A stretch of 64,000 bases of DNA, from NCBI GenBank assembly GCA_013368315.1, contig JAACJM010000044.1, positions 124,001 through 188,000 of the forward strand, read 5' to 3'. Position 1 is the stretch's first letter. Every line of letters begins with the position of its first letter. This document shows, piece by piece, positions 43,092-53,992 of this stretch. The notes under the pieces are model-generated. The model made no database searches. It saw only the letters and a list, made by a program, of their open reading frames with translations, and had not been told where the DNA came from. The translations under genes were made by a program, and so were the position numbers. This DNA comes from Tetrapyrgos nigripes (taxonomy: Eukaryota; Basidiomycota; Agaricomycetes; Agaricales; Campanellaceae).

Positions 43092-45033
43092 AGGCCCACA
43101 TACTGACACACATTCCCAAGACCAGACTATGGAAAGAAGGTGACCCATATCGATATGCTCCCAAACGCCGAGGCGATCCCTGGGAGCAGTGCATGAAACG
43201 TGTTGATAACTATGATGATGAGATGAGTAGAGGATGGAAAGAAGACATCGACACACTCCTCGTTTTCGTGAGTAATCGTCCTCGTTGTTATCATTATTGG
43301 CTTAATGTCTGTCGATAGGCAGGTCTTTTCTCTGCATCGTCGACGGCCTTTTTGATTGAATCATATCATTGGCTGCAAGATGACCCTGGCGACTTGACTG
43401 TTCAGCTTCTGTCCCAGGTGACTGTCCTAATCGCTAACTCGACGAATCAGCCAATTCCAAGTCTTAATGCCCATCTCTTCTCAGACACACCAACCGCGGT
43501 CCGTATCAACACGGTTTGGTTTCTCAGTCTCCTCCTTTCTCTCGCAACCGTATCTCTAGGCATATTGTGCAAACAATGGTTACGAGAGTACAGACGCGAC
43601 ACTCCTACATCCTCTCCGAAAGAAACTCTGGAGCTTCGTCAAATTCGCTACGAAAGTTTCGAAAAATGGCATATACCTATTCTCCTTTCGGCCATGCCCC
43701 TTCTTCTACAACTAGCCCTTGTGCTATTCTTCGCTGGTGTTCTCGATCTCCTTTGGAGTTTGAACTACATCGTCGCATCATTCTGTACTGCTGTCGTCGC
43801 GGCGAGCGTGTTCATTCTAGTCTGGACTACAGTCGTTCCAGCGTATTATTTGATCAAATGTCCAGATATGATCTTCTCAGACGACGTTCCTCTCTGCCCT
43901 TACAAATCGCCCCAGGCATGGCTATTCTACCAACTCGTACTTTTACTTCCGTTCAAAAAGTTGAAGAGGAGGACGTATTTCGCAAATTGGGCAATGGGCG
44001 ACTTGCACATCCTTCGGAATCACTTTCCGAGCACGCAGATAAACGCTCGTACTCACCTGCTTCGTGGGCTCAGATGGATGATCGCGTTATTTAGCGATAG
44101 CACGGCGATGGCCAGCAATATCTTCCACTGCCTTCAAAGCTTCTCGATTGAGGTTGCAGCTATTGCGACTGGTCAGTCTGGGGAGACTTCGAAGGATGTC
44201 ATATTCTACAACTTCTTCCGGAATTCTTCGTGGGATCCCGATACAGGACGCTTTCTCGCTGAGCTCTTCATCCGTCAGCTCAACGGTCCCTCCCGTACAA
44301 GTGGCGTAGGCGATGCTCTAGGGTCATTCTGGAACCTCGCTTATCTGAATCTCATAGAAGATGGTAAGGACACACCATTCCACCGCGTACCTGTCTGCTG
44401 AACATACCTTTTTCTCGCTTCTTCTTAACGACAGATCCGCAAAACGGCCTTCCGAATGAGCTCCTCAGGCAGATTATTGCCTCCGTTCAAAATTATATCG
44501 TAGACGACAGAATTACTCTCCTAGACATGAGCCCACTCCTCATGATCTGTCAACAACTGTGGAAACACCCCATTCAATCGGTCCGAGAACACAGCACCGT
44601 ACTCCTGGACGAATTCGAGCGCTGGCTTACCAGCGCAGAGGGCGATATCCAACTGGCATTCATGCCACACCTCGCATCTGCTCTAACAGAGATTATCTAC
44701 GCCGAAAACGATCGTTCTCCCATCTCAGTTCTCATCTGTTCAGACCGAGGTCCACGATTCATTAGGATATTAAACGAGTTGATGGCCACGAGGGGAATTG
44801 ATATGGATGGGTATTCATTGCAGGACATGCCTATGTCTTGGGAAGACGCTAAAATAAAGGTGGTTCGCCTTTCGGGGTTGTCGCACGAGTATTTTGACGT
44901 TTTGAAGTTTCCGCCTACTTCACCGGTTCAGGATGCCGAGACCGAGTATGATTTGCAGGTGGATACGGCCACGGAGTCCTTTCAGCAGGTTCCCTCGGTT
45001 CTCTCGGGTGATTCGATGCCTAAGCTGGGTTAG
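43092..45033 (+). CDS. DUF6535 multi-pass membrane protein (5' end unresolved)
   Basis: The first recognisable exon encodes GDPWEQCMKRVDNYDDEMSR and GWKEDIDTLLVF, the hallmark opening of DUF6535. After a short intron (about 43269-43320) come AGLFSASSTAFLIESYHWLQ and then four hydrophobic helices: TVWFLSLLLSLATVSLGILC, ILLSAMPLLLQLALVLFFAG, VASFCTAVVAASVFILVWTT and a shorter one. A long soluble helical region follows, with an intron near 44366-44435, ending SVLSGDSMPKLG. Such proteins are greatly expanded in agaricomycetes; function unknown. Upstream of 43092 a stop precedes the frame, so the start must be in an earlier exon. Confidence 0.78.
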
Positions 45034-45219
45034 CGAAGTACTTTTACGCTCTGTGGCATGGTTGACACATCGGGGATCGAGGGAAGTTGAGGTTAAAATT
45101 GGTAGTACATTAGATGATTATGGTTGATCGTAATGCTTTAGTGATTTTATGCTACTTACAAACTTAGAGTCTCTACCGTAGTTTATGAAACATGCATAAT
45201 TTACGCCCAAGTACCCTAT

Positions 45220-45428
45220 CACCTTGGGCGGCAATGCATATTTGGAAAGATCTCTTGGGCAAACATAAATGACGAATTTATGCTCGGCGCCGGAGCTACT
45301 CCATATGGCTGTTCGGCCTCAAATTGGTCCCATATGGAGTAGACCCGGGCGAGCAAAAATGGCACTGCAAAACCCGAAATTTAAGTTTGCACAGAGATCT
45401 TTGGAAATATGCAACGCCGCCCAAGGTG
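45220..45428. mobile_element. 209-bp foldback MITE
   Basis: Ends CACCTTGGGCGGCAATGCAT and its near-inverse (ATGCAACGCCGCCCAAGGTG at the right end). Inner arms also pair (AGATCTCT..GCAAAC..TAAAT) up to the perfect core CTACTCCATATGG (45296-45308) / CCATATGGAGTAG (45330-45342). TAT flanks both ends (45217-45219, 45429-45431), a possible 3-bp target duplication. It lies about 140 bp upstream of the next F-box/LRR gene. Confidence 0.8.
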
Positions 45429-45567
45429 TATATGTAGCTCTCGTGTCAAGCAAACGTAGGTCGGCACCGCCGCGGCTCCGTCGGTTCTTGAAATATCACG
45501 TGGAGTTGTGGCAAACAATTGCGCATTTATGACTCCTGACCCTGGGCCTTAGTAAGTTACTACCACC

Positions 45568-47779
45568 ATGTCTTCCTCGAACAACAGCATCATAGACACG
45601 CTTCCATTTGACGTCTTGCTGTCTGTTTTCAGCCACTTGCGGAAGGATGCAGTCTCGCTTTGGGATTGTCTTACGGTCTGCAAAGTATTCAAAGATGCCG
45701 TCTTACCAAGCCTATACGAAACTATTGTGTTGAAATATTTGAAAGATTATCCAGAGGTTAGTTCTTATTCTGAATACTTATTCGTCTTGTTGTAGCATTG
45801 AAAAGTTTTCGGCTCTCCTTTTTCTTCTTTCTCTCGTTACTCATTGATTCATGCATCTTTCTTTTCAGGGATCCAACTTCAATGCTCTTCACACTCTCGG
45901 AAAACCAGAATACGAATACCTACACGCTTATGTGCGCTTCGTGGACTTTCAATGTAAGTTGATGACTCATTCTACTACATGGTTACTGATACATGGATAC
46001 ACAGTTGTTCTCAATGACCACCTCCGACGACTCCTTCGTGCCCCTCCGCAGTCCTCACAAATACCATTTTCCCCTTCCTCTTCAAGCTCATGGACAGCCA
46101 ATTGGACCTCTTCTCTCTCCTATCTCCCCAACATCCAATCCTACACTTTCCGTCATCCTGATCCACCACATAGGTTTCTACCTTTTCCAAGTGAAATCTT
46201 GGATGGGACTATCTCTGCTCTCAAAGGCAAAGGCAACAGACACGGTTACAATAACAAGTCGGACAGGTCGAACTCGAACTCGAAACTAGAAGAGTTGAAC
46301 TTGTTGTTTAGAGTGAGTAAGAACGATGTTTTGAGGTTGAGACGCGGTCTCGGTGGCTCAGACCAGGGGGAAGACGCGCAGGCTCAGGCTAGTGATACCG
46401 AGCATGCTGTCAGTGAGGGGTCCCCATCCCAGTCACATTCACACGGCAGGTTACGCTCAATCGCACTCGGATTACCCGCTAGAGATATCTTCTCCGTCCT
46501 CGGTCCTTGGTTGAGCGAGGGATTTCGGCGTCTCAGTATACTGGTAAGTAAAAATTTCACTCTAGTACTCTTATACCCTTCAACCGTAGCTATCATTGAC
46601 AATGGACATTGACTCCTGCCTCTTTTTCTACTTTCTACTTCCTACATTTACTATTATTAGGACGCATATGCCATAGACTCTCCGACACTCTTTCAACCCT
46701 ACATCTCCAGCCTCCATACGCTTCATCTAGGTCCACATCATACGCTGAGGAATGTAGACTTGCTCAATCTCTTTACGCATACACCACAGCTACGACATTT
46801 GGATGTGTTCTATGATGGGTTTTTGAATCTGGAAACAGTGAATACTTTCTATTTTTCTTATTCATAGCTTCCTATGTCCGATTTCTGATTGCAACTCATA
46901 TCCTTCCCACAGCTCTATGGCCATGATACATCCCACCTCCCCTCTCCCAGCCTCTCCCACCTCTCCATCTTAACAATCCAACATCAAGGCGTCTCCTCCA
47001 AAACTCAATTCTCCGAACTATTCACCTTCCTTTCCATACTAATGTCTTCCTCCCAATCATCCCTAACAGCACTCAGCCTCATCAGCGACGACGAACGCGA
47101 ATGTGCGGCTTCCAGTTCTGCTGGACTAGAGGATATTTTACTACGAGTCCCAGGGACACCAAACCTTGATTTCCTCAACATACCCCATATCGTGCTGCGT
47201 CCTTCGATGTTGCGAGCGATATTTAGTAATTTGAAGAAGTTAAAGGTTGTTTCCTTGTTTTTGGTGGATATTAAGCTACTGGTAAGCCTACTCTCAGTCT
47301 TAGTATTTCACCAATGCAATGGCTTTACTCTAAAACTCATTTAGGACTTCTACCTCGATAATCCCGCCCACCGCTCCAGCCCCAGCACATCGTCATCAGA
47401 AATCTCCCTAAGAAACCTCACCGCCCTCTACCTCCGTTCAAACCGTGCTACATGCCCATATGCCTCTGTTCCGGGAAAAGTACAGCGCATGATGGAAGTC
47501 TTGCGAGTTAGTCCAGTCGACGATGCCCTTACATCTCGAGCTGGGGTGGACGACGTCGACAAGGGGAAAGGCAAGGCCAAGGGAAATAGGAGCGTAGATA
47601 AGAGCAGTGTAGACAAGGGAAGTCTAAGCCCAGGATATCTCCGGAAGGTGGTGTCTCAGCGCCCAGAAGAACGCCGCCAACAAACATGGAATTGGCGGGC
47701 CCTATGGACTGCGGTTCCACATATGTATAGTGGGAGGGAGGGAATGGATGCGTTGAAGGATGAGGGGCTGGGGTTTTAG
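45568..47779 (+). CDS. F-box/LRR-type protein
   Basis: ATG 45568. Exon 1: SSNNSIIDTLPFDVLLSVFS, HLRKDAVSLWDCLTVCKVFK, an F-box at the very N-terminus. Subsequent exons (introns about 45757-45868, 45953-46002, 46544-46660, 46838-46912, 47282-47343) encode LHAYVRFVDFQ, LSYLPNIQSYTFRHPD, FRRLSILDAYAIDSPTLFQP, SLHTLHLGPHHTLRNVDLLN, LRHLDVFYDGFLNLE and LRNLTALYLRSN, i.e. a leucine-rich solenoid. It ends after a Lys/Gly-rich loop with NWRALWTAVPHMYSGREGMD. Likely an SCF substrate receptor; substrate unknown. Confidence 0.75.
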
Positions 47780-48229
47780 GTTAAGTTGAGCGTTGTGGTA
47801 AGGTTGGGAGTGAAGGACGAAGAATAGGGCTGTGGATGGTGTAAAGTGAAGGGCGAAGGATAGGAAGGTTGGGTTGGGTGTATGATGCATCATAACGACG
47901 TCACGACGTGGCCCTGATGGGTATGAGGGGATATGAAGGGCATAAAGGGCATAAAGGGCATGAGGCAGAAGGGAATGGTGAGAATGACCGCTGGGCGATA
48001 CCAGTAGGCCACGGTATGCGTGAAGGGTAATGGTAACAGTCTGTGAGCCCATCCATTTAGAGAGGTACAGAACATAGCGGGGACGATAGACGATAGAGTA
48101 GTTGTGTGTATGAGCGGTGACGTGGCCTTAAGAGACTCCAGTGTATGCGCAGATGATGACGGAAGGAGGGACGTGGAGAGATATGTAGAACGCCGAAGTG
48201 GCCTTCAGAAAGAAGCCATCCCTATTTCT
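47780..48229. other. Intergenic, convergent 3' ends
   Basis: Contains a short tandem repeat AAGGGCAT/AAAGGGCATA (about 47934-47961). No coding exon. Confidence 0.5.
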
Positions 48230-49348
48230 TTACTTCTCCTTCCTCAAATTATCCAGCTTCTCCCCATCCGCTAGGTGCAGCGGCTCTGGCTTGGTACTAT
48301 TAGACGAAGCAGTAGGTGACGAAGGCGGCTCTCCTATAGCCTGTTGTATCGAAGTACTGTTGAGTAGTTTGGCATAGCGAGGTTGGACGAACATGCCGCT
48401 GCAAAAAGAAAACGAAATAATTATTAGAAAATATCAAAAGAAGAAATGAAGGAATCTTATAAAAGCTCGAGTGGTAAAAAAAGCTCACCTAGCCTCCACC
48501 AAAAGCGTTCCATTCAAATCTTCTACCCTAGCACTAACGAAGACTTTCCTTCCTTTCGCTCGATCTAGCTTCGTCTTGATGACGATGAATTGGTCGGCTT
48601 TGGTAGGCGCACGATAGGATAGGTTGAGGGTAGCGGTGACTCCTATGCGGTCTGGGAGGTTGGTTATTGCCTGGATACACGAAAAAGCGGACAGGAAGGA
48701 TAGTGGGGAAAACGTTCTGGTTAGTACCCTGCCTCTACTAACACATAGCAAACCTAAAAAAACACACACCTGTCTCCCAAGACTCTCATCCACCAACGTA
48801 GCCAACAACCCTCCATGAACAATCCCATCATGTCCACACAAACCCCTTCCCACATGCACAAAAACAAACGCTTCACTTTCATCCTTCTTCGCCCAAACGA
48901 CAGGTGGGACAGCTAGTCTCCCTGGCCCACGCAACGCTCCAGCTGTGAGGTTGTTTACTCGTCTTTCTTCTGGTATGGAGGAGTATGGACGGGTAAGGTA
49001 GTACTCGTTTGATGAAGAGGACGAGCGGAGCTCTTGGAGAAGGGGTAGAGAGAGGAGTTGGGATTCTATAGAGTCGAGTTCGGAGGGCGAGAAAGAGGGG
49101 GTTGATTGTATAACTGAGGACGAGGAGGAGGATGAGCGAGAATAAGGGGAATAGATGTAGGATAAGGCGGGTGGGGGGTATACAGAGCCAATAGTGTAGG
49201 CTGTAAGAGACGCGACTGCTGAAAATCCTAGCGTCAAGAGGGTTCTCCGAGGTCGGTGGGAGATGACAGTTGAAGCAAAGGTACGTGCATGAAGAGGGGC
49301 CTTCAAGGGGATTATAGTGTTTCTATAGCCCAGTCTAGAGAGGGTCAT
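48230..49348 (-). CDS. Hotdog-fold thioesterase, mitochondrial type (THEM4/5-like)
   Basis: ATG 49348: MTLSRLGYRNTIIPLKAPLH and ARTFASTVISHRPRRTLL, an Arg-rich presequence, then a hydrophobic segment (LGFSAVASLTAYTIGSVY). The hotdog domain includes GHDGIVHGGLLATLVDESLG, the H-G-G-x-x-x-x-x-x-D/E helix bearing the catalytic acid, and after an intron (about 48671-48771) TATLNLSYRAPTKADQFIVI, RKVFVSARVEDLNGTLLVEA. A second intron (about 48399-48486) leads to SGMFVQPRYAKLLNS and the end at TAA 48230-48232. Expected to hydrolyse acyl-CoA in mitochondria. The frame is open further upstream to 49633, but the presequence supports the chosen start. Confidence 0.85.
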
Positions 49349-49489
49349 TCTAGCCGTCGTAGAGGAAGTAACAAAAGTCGGGAAAAAATGAACCCGGCGT
49401 ATGTTTAGCGGTTTCGGCAAAGAACATAAGCGGTGCCGGTCAATTACGACTGGGGAGGAGGACCAAGAACTTGGCAACGAGAGATGGAA

Positions 49490-50572
49490 GAGGCTGATTG
49501 TTGACCGGGTTGACACTTTCATTGACATCCACTGCATCTTTCCCTCTCCTCGAGTCTTTTGAGCGCGAATCCTACAATATATCTGATACCACTTTTTCCA
49601 CCATTCTTGCACAATCACCAGGCCTTCGCACACTTGCTACCCCCATCTTTCCAGTGGATTTGCACATGACTCCGTCATTCAATAGGGCTGCGGGAAAAAG
49701 TCCCCTCAAGTTTTTCCCCGGTTCGGAACAGGTGCGTCCTCTGAAGGGGGTGTTCGGAACCGTTCCTAACTCCACGTGACCCATAAAACGTGATTTTTCG
49801 ACTAATTTTCGCACTCAAGCCGCCGGAGGGCAGCGCTATCGTGCCATATTGTTGAAGTGGCTCAAGACCCCTCCCAAGCATTTCAACTAGCTAAATTCTT
49901 TGTACAGATGCTCCAGGACGTGGCCTAGGATACCCTATGCCCGTCTCACTCTTTCTTCAGTGGCTAGCCGAAGGCTACACGTGATTTTGTCGCTGGTGTG
50001 CCGAACTACCACTCCGGAGGCCCCCTGTTCGGAACTGTCATGTGATCGGTTATTCACCGGTGAAAAACTTTTTGGGGAATAACTCGGAGTTTTTCCCGCA
50101 ACCCTATCATTCAACACTATCACGACACTGCGCCTCCTGATCCAGGATCAGGCTGATCATATGGACTTTACCATCTTCAAGCTGTTGGAAAAATGCCCCA
50201 ATATCGTCTCCTTGTCTTACGACTTGAGCTTCCTTCGTGGCGACACTCCTTGGCGGGCTCCCATAATCCCGCAGGTTTCGAACTCCGTTGATCATTTATG
50301 CATCACGTTCTGCTACCCAGACGTAACGGCGCGCGAGCTTTTTACCTCGTCTCCTCGCTTCCTTCACTTTTCCCAACCTGAAGTCTTTACACGTTGAACT
50401 TGCATACTGTTCTACAAGGTACTTTCCTTGGCCCCAAGTGGAGTTTTCCGCATTCTTAAAGAGGTCAGGTTGCGAAATTACAAGGCTAGTTTTGCAGGAA
50501 CTCCCTTTTTCCAAAGATGACATCATTTCTATCCTGGAATCACTTCCCTCACTCGTCGATCTGGCTATCCAT
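49490..50572 (+). pseudogene. F-box/LRR-type gene fragment, transposon-split and frameshifted
   Basis: LRR-like sequence SFPLLESFERESYNISDTTF and ILAQSPGLRTLATPIF runs up to 49682, is interrupted by a 424-bp MITE, and resumes in the same frame at 50115 with TITTLRLLIQDQADH and LLEKCPNIVSLSYDLSFL. Near 50345-50365 the frame shifts by one; the rest reads LPNLKSLHVE-like FTFPNLKSLHVELAYC, SAFLKRSGCEITRLVLQELP and ISILESLPSLVDLAIH. It is broken again at 50572 by another element. The F-box and N-terminus are missing. Interruptions and frameshift make it a pseudogene. Confidence 0.8.
49683..50106. mobile_element. hAT-like MITE (424 bp) with 8-bp target duplication
   Basis: Left end TAGGGCTGCGGGAAAAA; right end is the inverse of TAGGGTTGCGGGAAAAA. 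TCATTCAA occurs directly on both sides (49675-49682 and 50107-50114). Eight-base duplications and a T/CAGGG start are typical of hAT elements. No coding capacity. Subterminal GTTCGGAAC motifs occur in both halves. It interrupts an LRR coding exon and its removal with one duplication copy would leave a continuous frame. Confidence 0.9.
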
Positions 50573-51008
50573 CGGGCATCAGAAATGTGCGGGTACACCT
50601 TGCGGGTACATGCGGGTACCTTTGAATATTCAATACCCTTTGCTTATTATGTAGAATCATTGTTAATTAAGCCTTCTGATGGCCCTTTTATTGTGACTGA
50701 GGAATAAGCAGCAGAACATAGTAGAAAGGCTTTACAGGAAGCTGACTTATAGCTGAAAGGCCTGACCTGTTGAAGATGAAGTAGTTATGATGTCACAGAC
50801 AGTCTAGGAGCATTCACAGCTGCATAGATCTAAGCAAGTGGCAGATCACACCAAAGAGACTGAGGAGACAGAGAATGATAAAAAATCTAAGAAACAAAGA
50901 AGACAATAATGTAGAAATACTGACAAAATCATTGAATATATATTTCTGGGAGCCATATAAAGTAGTTCAGAGTCATAAATAAGCAGGAAGATTGCGGAAT
51001 GTAAATAC

Positions 51009-52213
51009 CAAGGGGTGACCGGGCCGTGAACCCGTTACATAGGGTCGGTCGGTCGGTGTCTCGGTCTGGGTCTTAAAAAAAAAAACATATCATCTTTTTC
51101 TGCTAGAGTTTCACGGGTCCGTACCACTCCCAATCACTCAAAACTGCCTCAAAACACTTTCACTGGCTTCTGGAACTAGTCTGTGCACTGTAGACCTCAG
51201 AGTTACAGTATAAAGTAGATACACATTTGTCATGCAGTATTACAACTAAAAATCAAATACCTACTGACTCATGATGACCTGCTCCAACACCAGCTTATCC
51301 TTCTGAGTGCTGCTGCAATGGCCCCTGAGGTGAGTAGTAAGCTCTGGTATCAATAAATATTGCACTCACATAGCTACAAGGCTAGCACCAGCGGCTGGCC
51401 TGTTTGCCCAGAATGTGGAACAGCGGTTAACCCTGGAGCGTTGAAGGATGTTTCAGCAATTCTAAAAACACACCAAGGGCGACGGGCTTGTCAAGAGGCT
51501 CGGAAAAAAAGAGGGAAGACTGGAAAGCAATGTACTATTGCTGATATGTTTGCTGGAATACCACGGGCGAAGCCTGTACCTTCCCTTGTCCAAGCCCCAG
51601 CCCCGATATGCACACAGCCAGTACAAAATTCTGGTATTTCACCTCCTACCATTCCAGCAGTATCCTCAACACTAGAGCCCACATCGATACCGCTCCTTGA
51701 CACTCTCCGCAGACTTATCGAAAGCCTTCCTGGAGATTTGGAGAAGGCCATGCCAAACAACGATCTTGCTTGTTTCGCATATGGTGACCCACCTGGTGGG
51801 GTTACTGTCGAGGACGGAGAGGATGTATGGGAGGTCTGGGATCGGGTGCTGAACGGGATACTTCAACAACCATCTGAAGAGATAGTTAAGCTGATAAAAG
51901 GCGGCGATGAAGGCGTGAGGGCACTATACCATGTCTTTGTGTATTTGATGAAGAACGGAGTCGAGTTTACACTTCTTGAAGGGAAAGTGGGGCGAATAAT
52001 AGGTGCTATAGAAGAAAGGTGAGTGAATAAAACACTCTCATACATGATGATACTGTACACTGGTGATGCAGAGAAAGGATGACGCGTACACCTGCGCGAC
52101 CGACCTTCCATATATAGTAGCTTAGTCAGCATGTCGGTCGGTCGGTCTTGTGAACGATGGCTTAAAAAAAATTTCGACCCGATATAACGGGTTCAAATTC
52201 CGGTCACCCCTTG
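51009..52213 (+). mobile_element. hAT-like element (1205 bp) with 8-bp target duplication
   Basis: Perfect terminal inverted repeats CAAGGGGTGACCGG, continuing imperfectly (TGAACCCGTTA, TCGGTCGGTCGGT), flanked by GTAAATAC on both sides (51001-51008 and 52214-52221). The 8-bp duplication indicates hAT-type insertion. It encodes one protein without a transposase catalytic domain, so it depends on another copy. Nested within copy A, thus younger than it. Confidence 0.9.
51360..52022 (+). CDS. Zinc-finger-like protein carried by the hAT-like element
   Basis: Residues about 14-50 read GWPVCPECGTAVNPGALKDV and HQGRRACQEARKKRG: a C-x2-C..H..C arrangement like the single zinc fingers in fungal repeat-borne proteins. 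A Pro/Ser-rich linker (IPRAKPVPSLVQAPAPICTQ) and a helical C-terminal half (TLRRLIESLPGDLEKAMPNN, VWEVWDRVLNGILQQPSEEI, GVEFTLLEGKVGRIIGAIEE) follow. 220 residues, no intron needed; the start may be a downstream Met. Possibly a DNA-binding factor of the element; function unknown. Confidence 0.55.
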   Translation: MHSHSYKASTSGWPVCPECGTAVNPGALKDVSAILKTHQGRRACQEARKKRGKTGKQCTIADMFAGIPRAKPVPSLVQAPAPICTQPVQNSGISPPTIPAVSSTLEPTSIPLLDTLRRLIESLPGDLEKAMPNNDLACFAYGDPPGGVTVEDGEDVWEVWDRVLNGILQQPSEEIVKLIKGGDEGVRALYHVFVYLMKNGVEFTLLEGKVGRIIGAIEER

Positions 52214-52893
52214 GTAAATACAGAGTCATTGTTATCAGCCTGCCAAAAGGTAAAATTGTGTGGAGGCATTGAGGTTGGTCAAGATCCATGAGAATGATTC
52301 CAGAAATTACCGTAGCAGGCGGGTTAGTATGTAATTCAATACAGGCTTGCATATCTGCAATGGCCATTAGTTCTTTCCAATGGATTCTCGTACAACATAA
52401 AGGCGAGAAACATGGTACCTGTAGGTGGCACCCGCATCTACCCAACATCTAAGTCACTTCTAATGGTTTGAAAACAAGGAATGCTGTAGCTTCTGCACCA
52501 ATAGTCAGTACCTCAACATGCTTAAAGTGTAGAAGTGAATTTCTATCATAAATTTTACTAAATCTCAGTAAGTTCACATTGATCTTGGCTTTTCTAGGAA
52601 TTGGATGTACAAATAGCCTTAGTGAACACTTGAAACATTGGCTCAGTGATGAAGTAGAATGAGTAGGTTGCATTTACAATGAGATATATGATGAGCTTTA
52701 TTCATGTGCAGGCTTCATTTCGAGTCTACGGGTAATTTTGGTATATAATTCATAGAGCATTGGCTTACAGAGAATAAAAATAGTCTCTACTGCGTAGAAT
52801 AGGCCTGTGGCAAAAATATCCAGGCTGTTTTGTAGAGAAATCCTTGAGTTAGCAATGAGACTCTACTGTGGATAGGAATAAGTCACTGTGAAG

Positions 52894-53992
52894 CCCACTT
52901 AGGTTAAAAGTTAACCTATTTTATAATGAAAATCCACACCAGCCGGTTTTAGGCTGTTTCACGCAAAAAGAAATATATGTAGGTTGGTTTGGATCAACCT
53001 AATTTGCGCTGCAACGTCTGGGCGGAAGAGGTAGGTTGATTTTTATTCCGGCTCAAGAAGATGCCGGGCACTGCCGGTGATGCATGTGACAACGGTCACG
53101 TTGTCCATGGTTCGTTTTTTAACATCCACCTCCTGCTCGTCCAAACGTCTCAACCTGGCCTGGCCTTTCCACCCCTCAAAACCACCAGGATCTCCTCTCA
53201 AGCTCCTTTCTTCTACCTCATAGCTCAGGAGGCCAGCAAAATTGCAAGACCTCAAGTAACATCAAGACTCCAAGCAAGTAACCACAAGCACGCTTCTGGA
53301 GATCAAAAGACCTCAAGGCAAAAGGCTTCAACCTCTCCCTCAACCTCTCCCTCAATAATTCATGCAACTGTTCATATCATTTGCCTCAAGCTCGTCAAGC
53401 TGTATAATGCTGCTTCCTCAAGGGCAAAAAACTCGACGGCAATGCATATAACGTGACCTCAGTGCTTGGTACGACTGTCGTTGTTGACTGTAGGAATTGG
53501 AGGGGGAGGAGGATGTCCAAGGGCCTGCATTTGGTATGTGGTAATTTGCCTATATCTATCTCTATCATTGACGACAAATGTTTAGCCGAGCACATACTCT
53601 TGATTGGCTGTGTTGCGCCCCACCAGCTGATCAGTTCCCGCCTCCCCATAGTTGTATTATCATATCGATATCCATACTCCTGTGTATGCATAATGTAGTC
53701 AAATGCATACCCCTTTATTCCAGTCATCAATTGCGTGTAGCCATAAGGAAATATAAGCCAACTGGTTGAAAATCAACCTGAAAACCCCAAAGCAACCTAA
53801 TTGGAGCTGCTCATTATGAAAAAATAAAAATTAGATGCATAGGTTGAAAGTGGTATTTTTAGGTTGATAGTTAACCTACGAGAAATTATTTACTGGTAGG
53901 TTGTCTTTCAACCTCCATAGGTTGAAAAGCAGCTACTGTTAGGTTATATTGCATCCTAAACCAGGTTGACTTTGGTGCTGATCATCAACCTA
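52894..53992. repeat. Block with many AGGTT..AACCT palindromes, probable element
   Basis: At least five short interrupted palindromes: AGGTTAA-AAG-TTAACCT (52901-52917), AGGTTG..CAACCT (52981-53000), GGTTGA-AAA-TCAACC (53764-53778), AGGTTGATAGTTAACCT (53861-53877), AGGTTG-TCTTT-CAACCT (53898-53914), plus isolated half-sites near 53033, 53841, 53918, 53963 and 53985. They cluster at both ends of the block. I found no clear target duplication. The open frame at 53061-53456 has no recognisable content. Confidence 0.55.

Larger units (their letters stand above)
50573..52893. mobile_element. CGGGTA-repeat element, copy A (truncated, carries a nested hAT)
   Basis: Begins CGGGCATCAGAAATGTGCGG like the intact copy B at 56578 (CGGGTATCAGAAATCTGCGG) and shares with it CCCTTTGCTTAT, TTAAGCCTTCT and a long internal block (copy A about 52300-52890, copy B about 57195-57795). 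The right terminus is lost: similarity stops at about 52893 where palindromic AGGTT sequence starts. A 1.2-kb hAT-like element is inserted at 51009-52213. No transposase found. Confidence 0.8.

Noticed and set aside
53061..53456. 131-residue plus-strand frame
   Set aside because: It lies within the palindrome-rich repeat block, has no domain or signal peptide and an unremarkable Ser/Lys composition.
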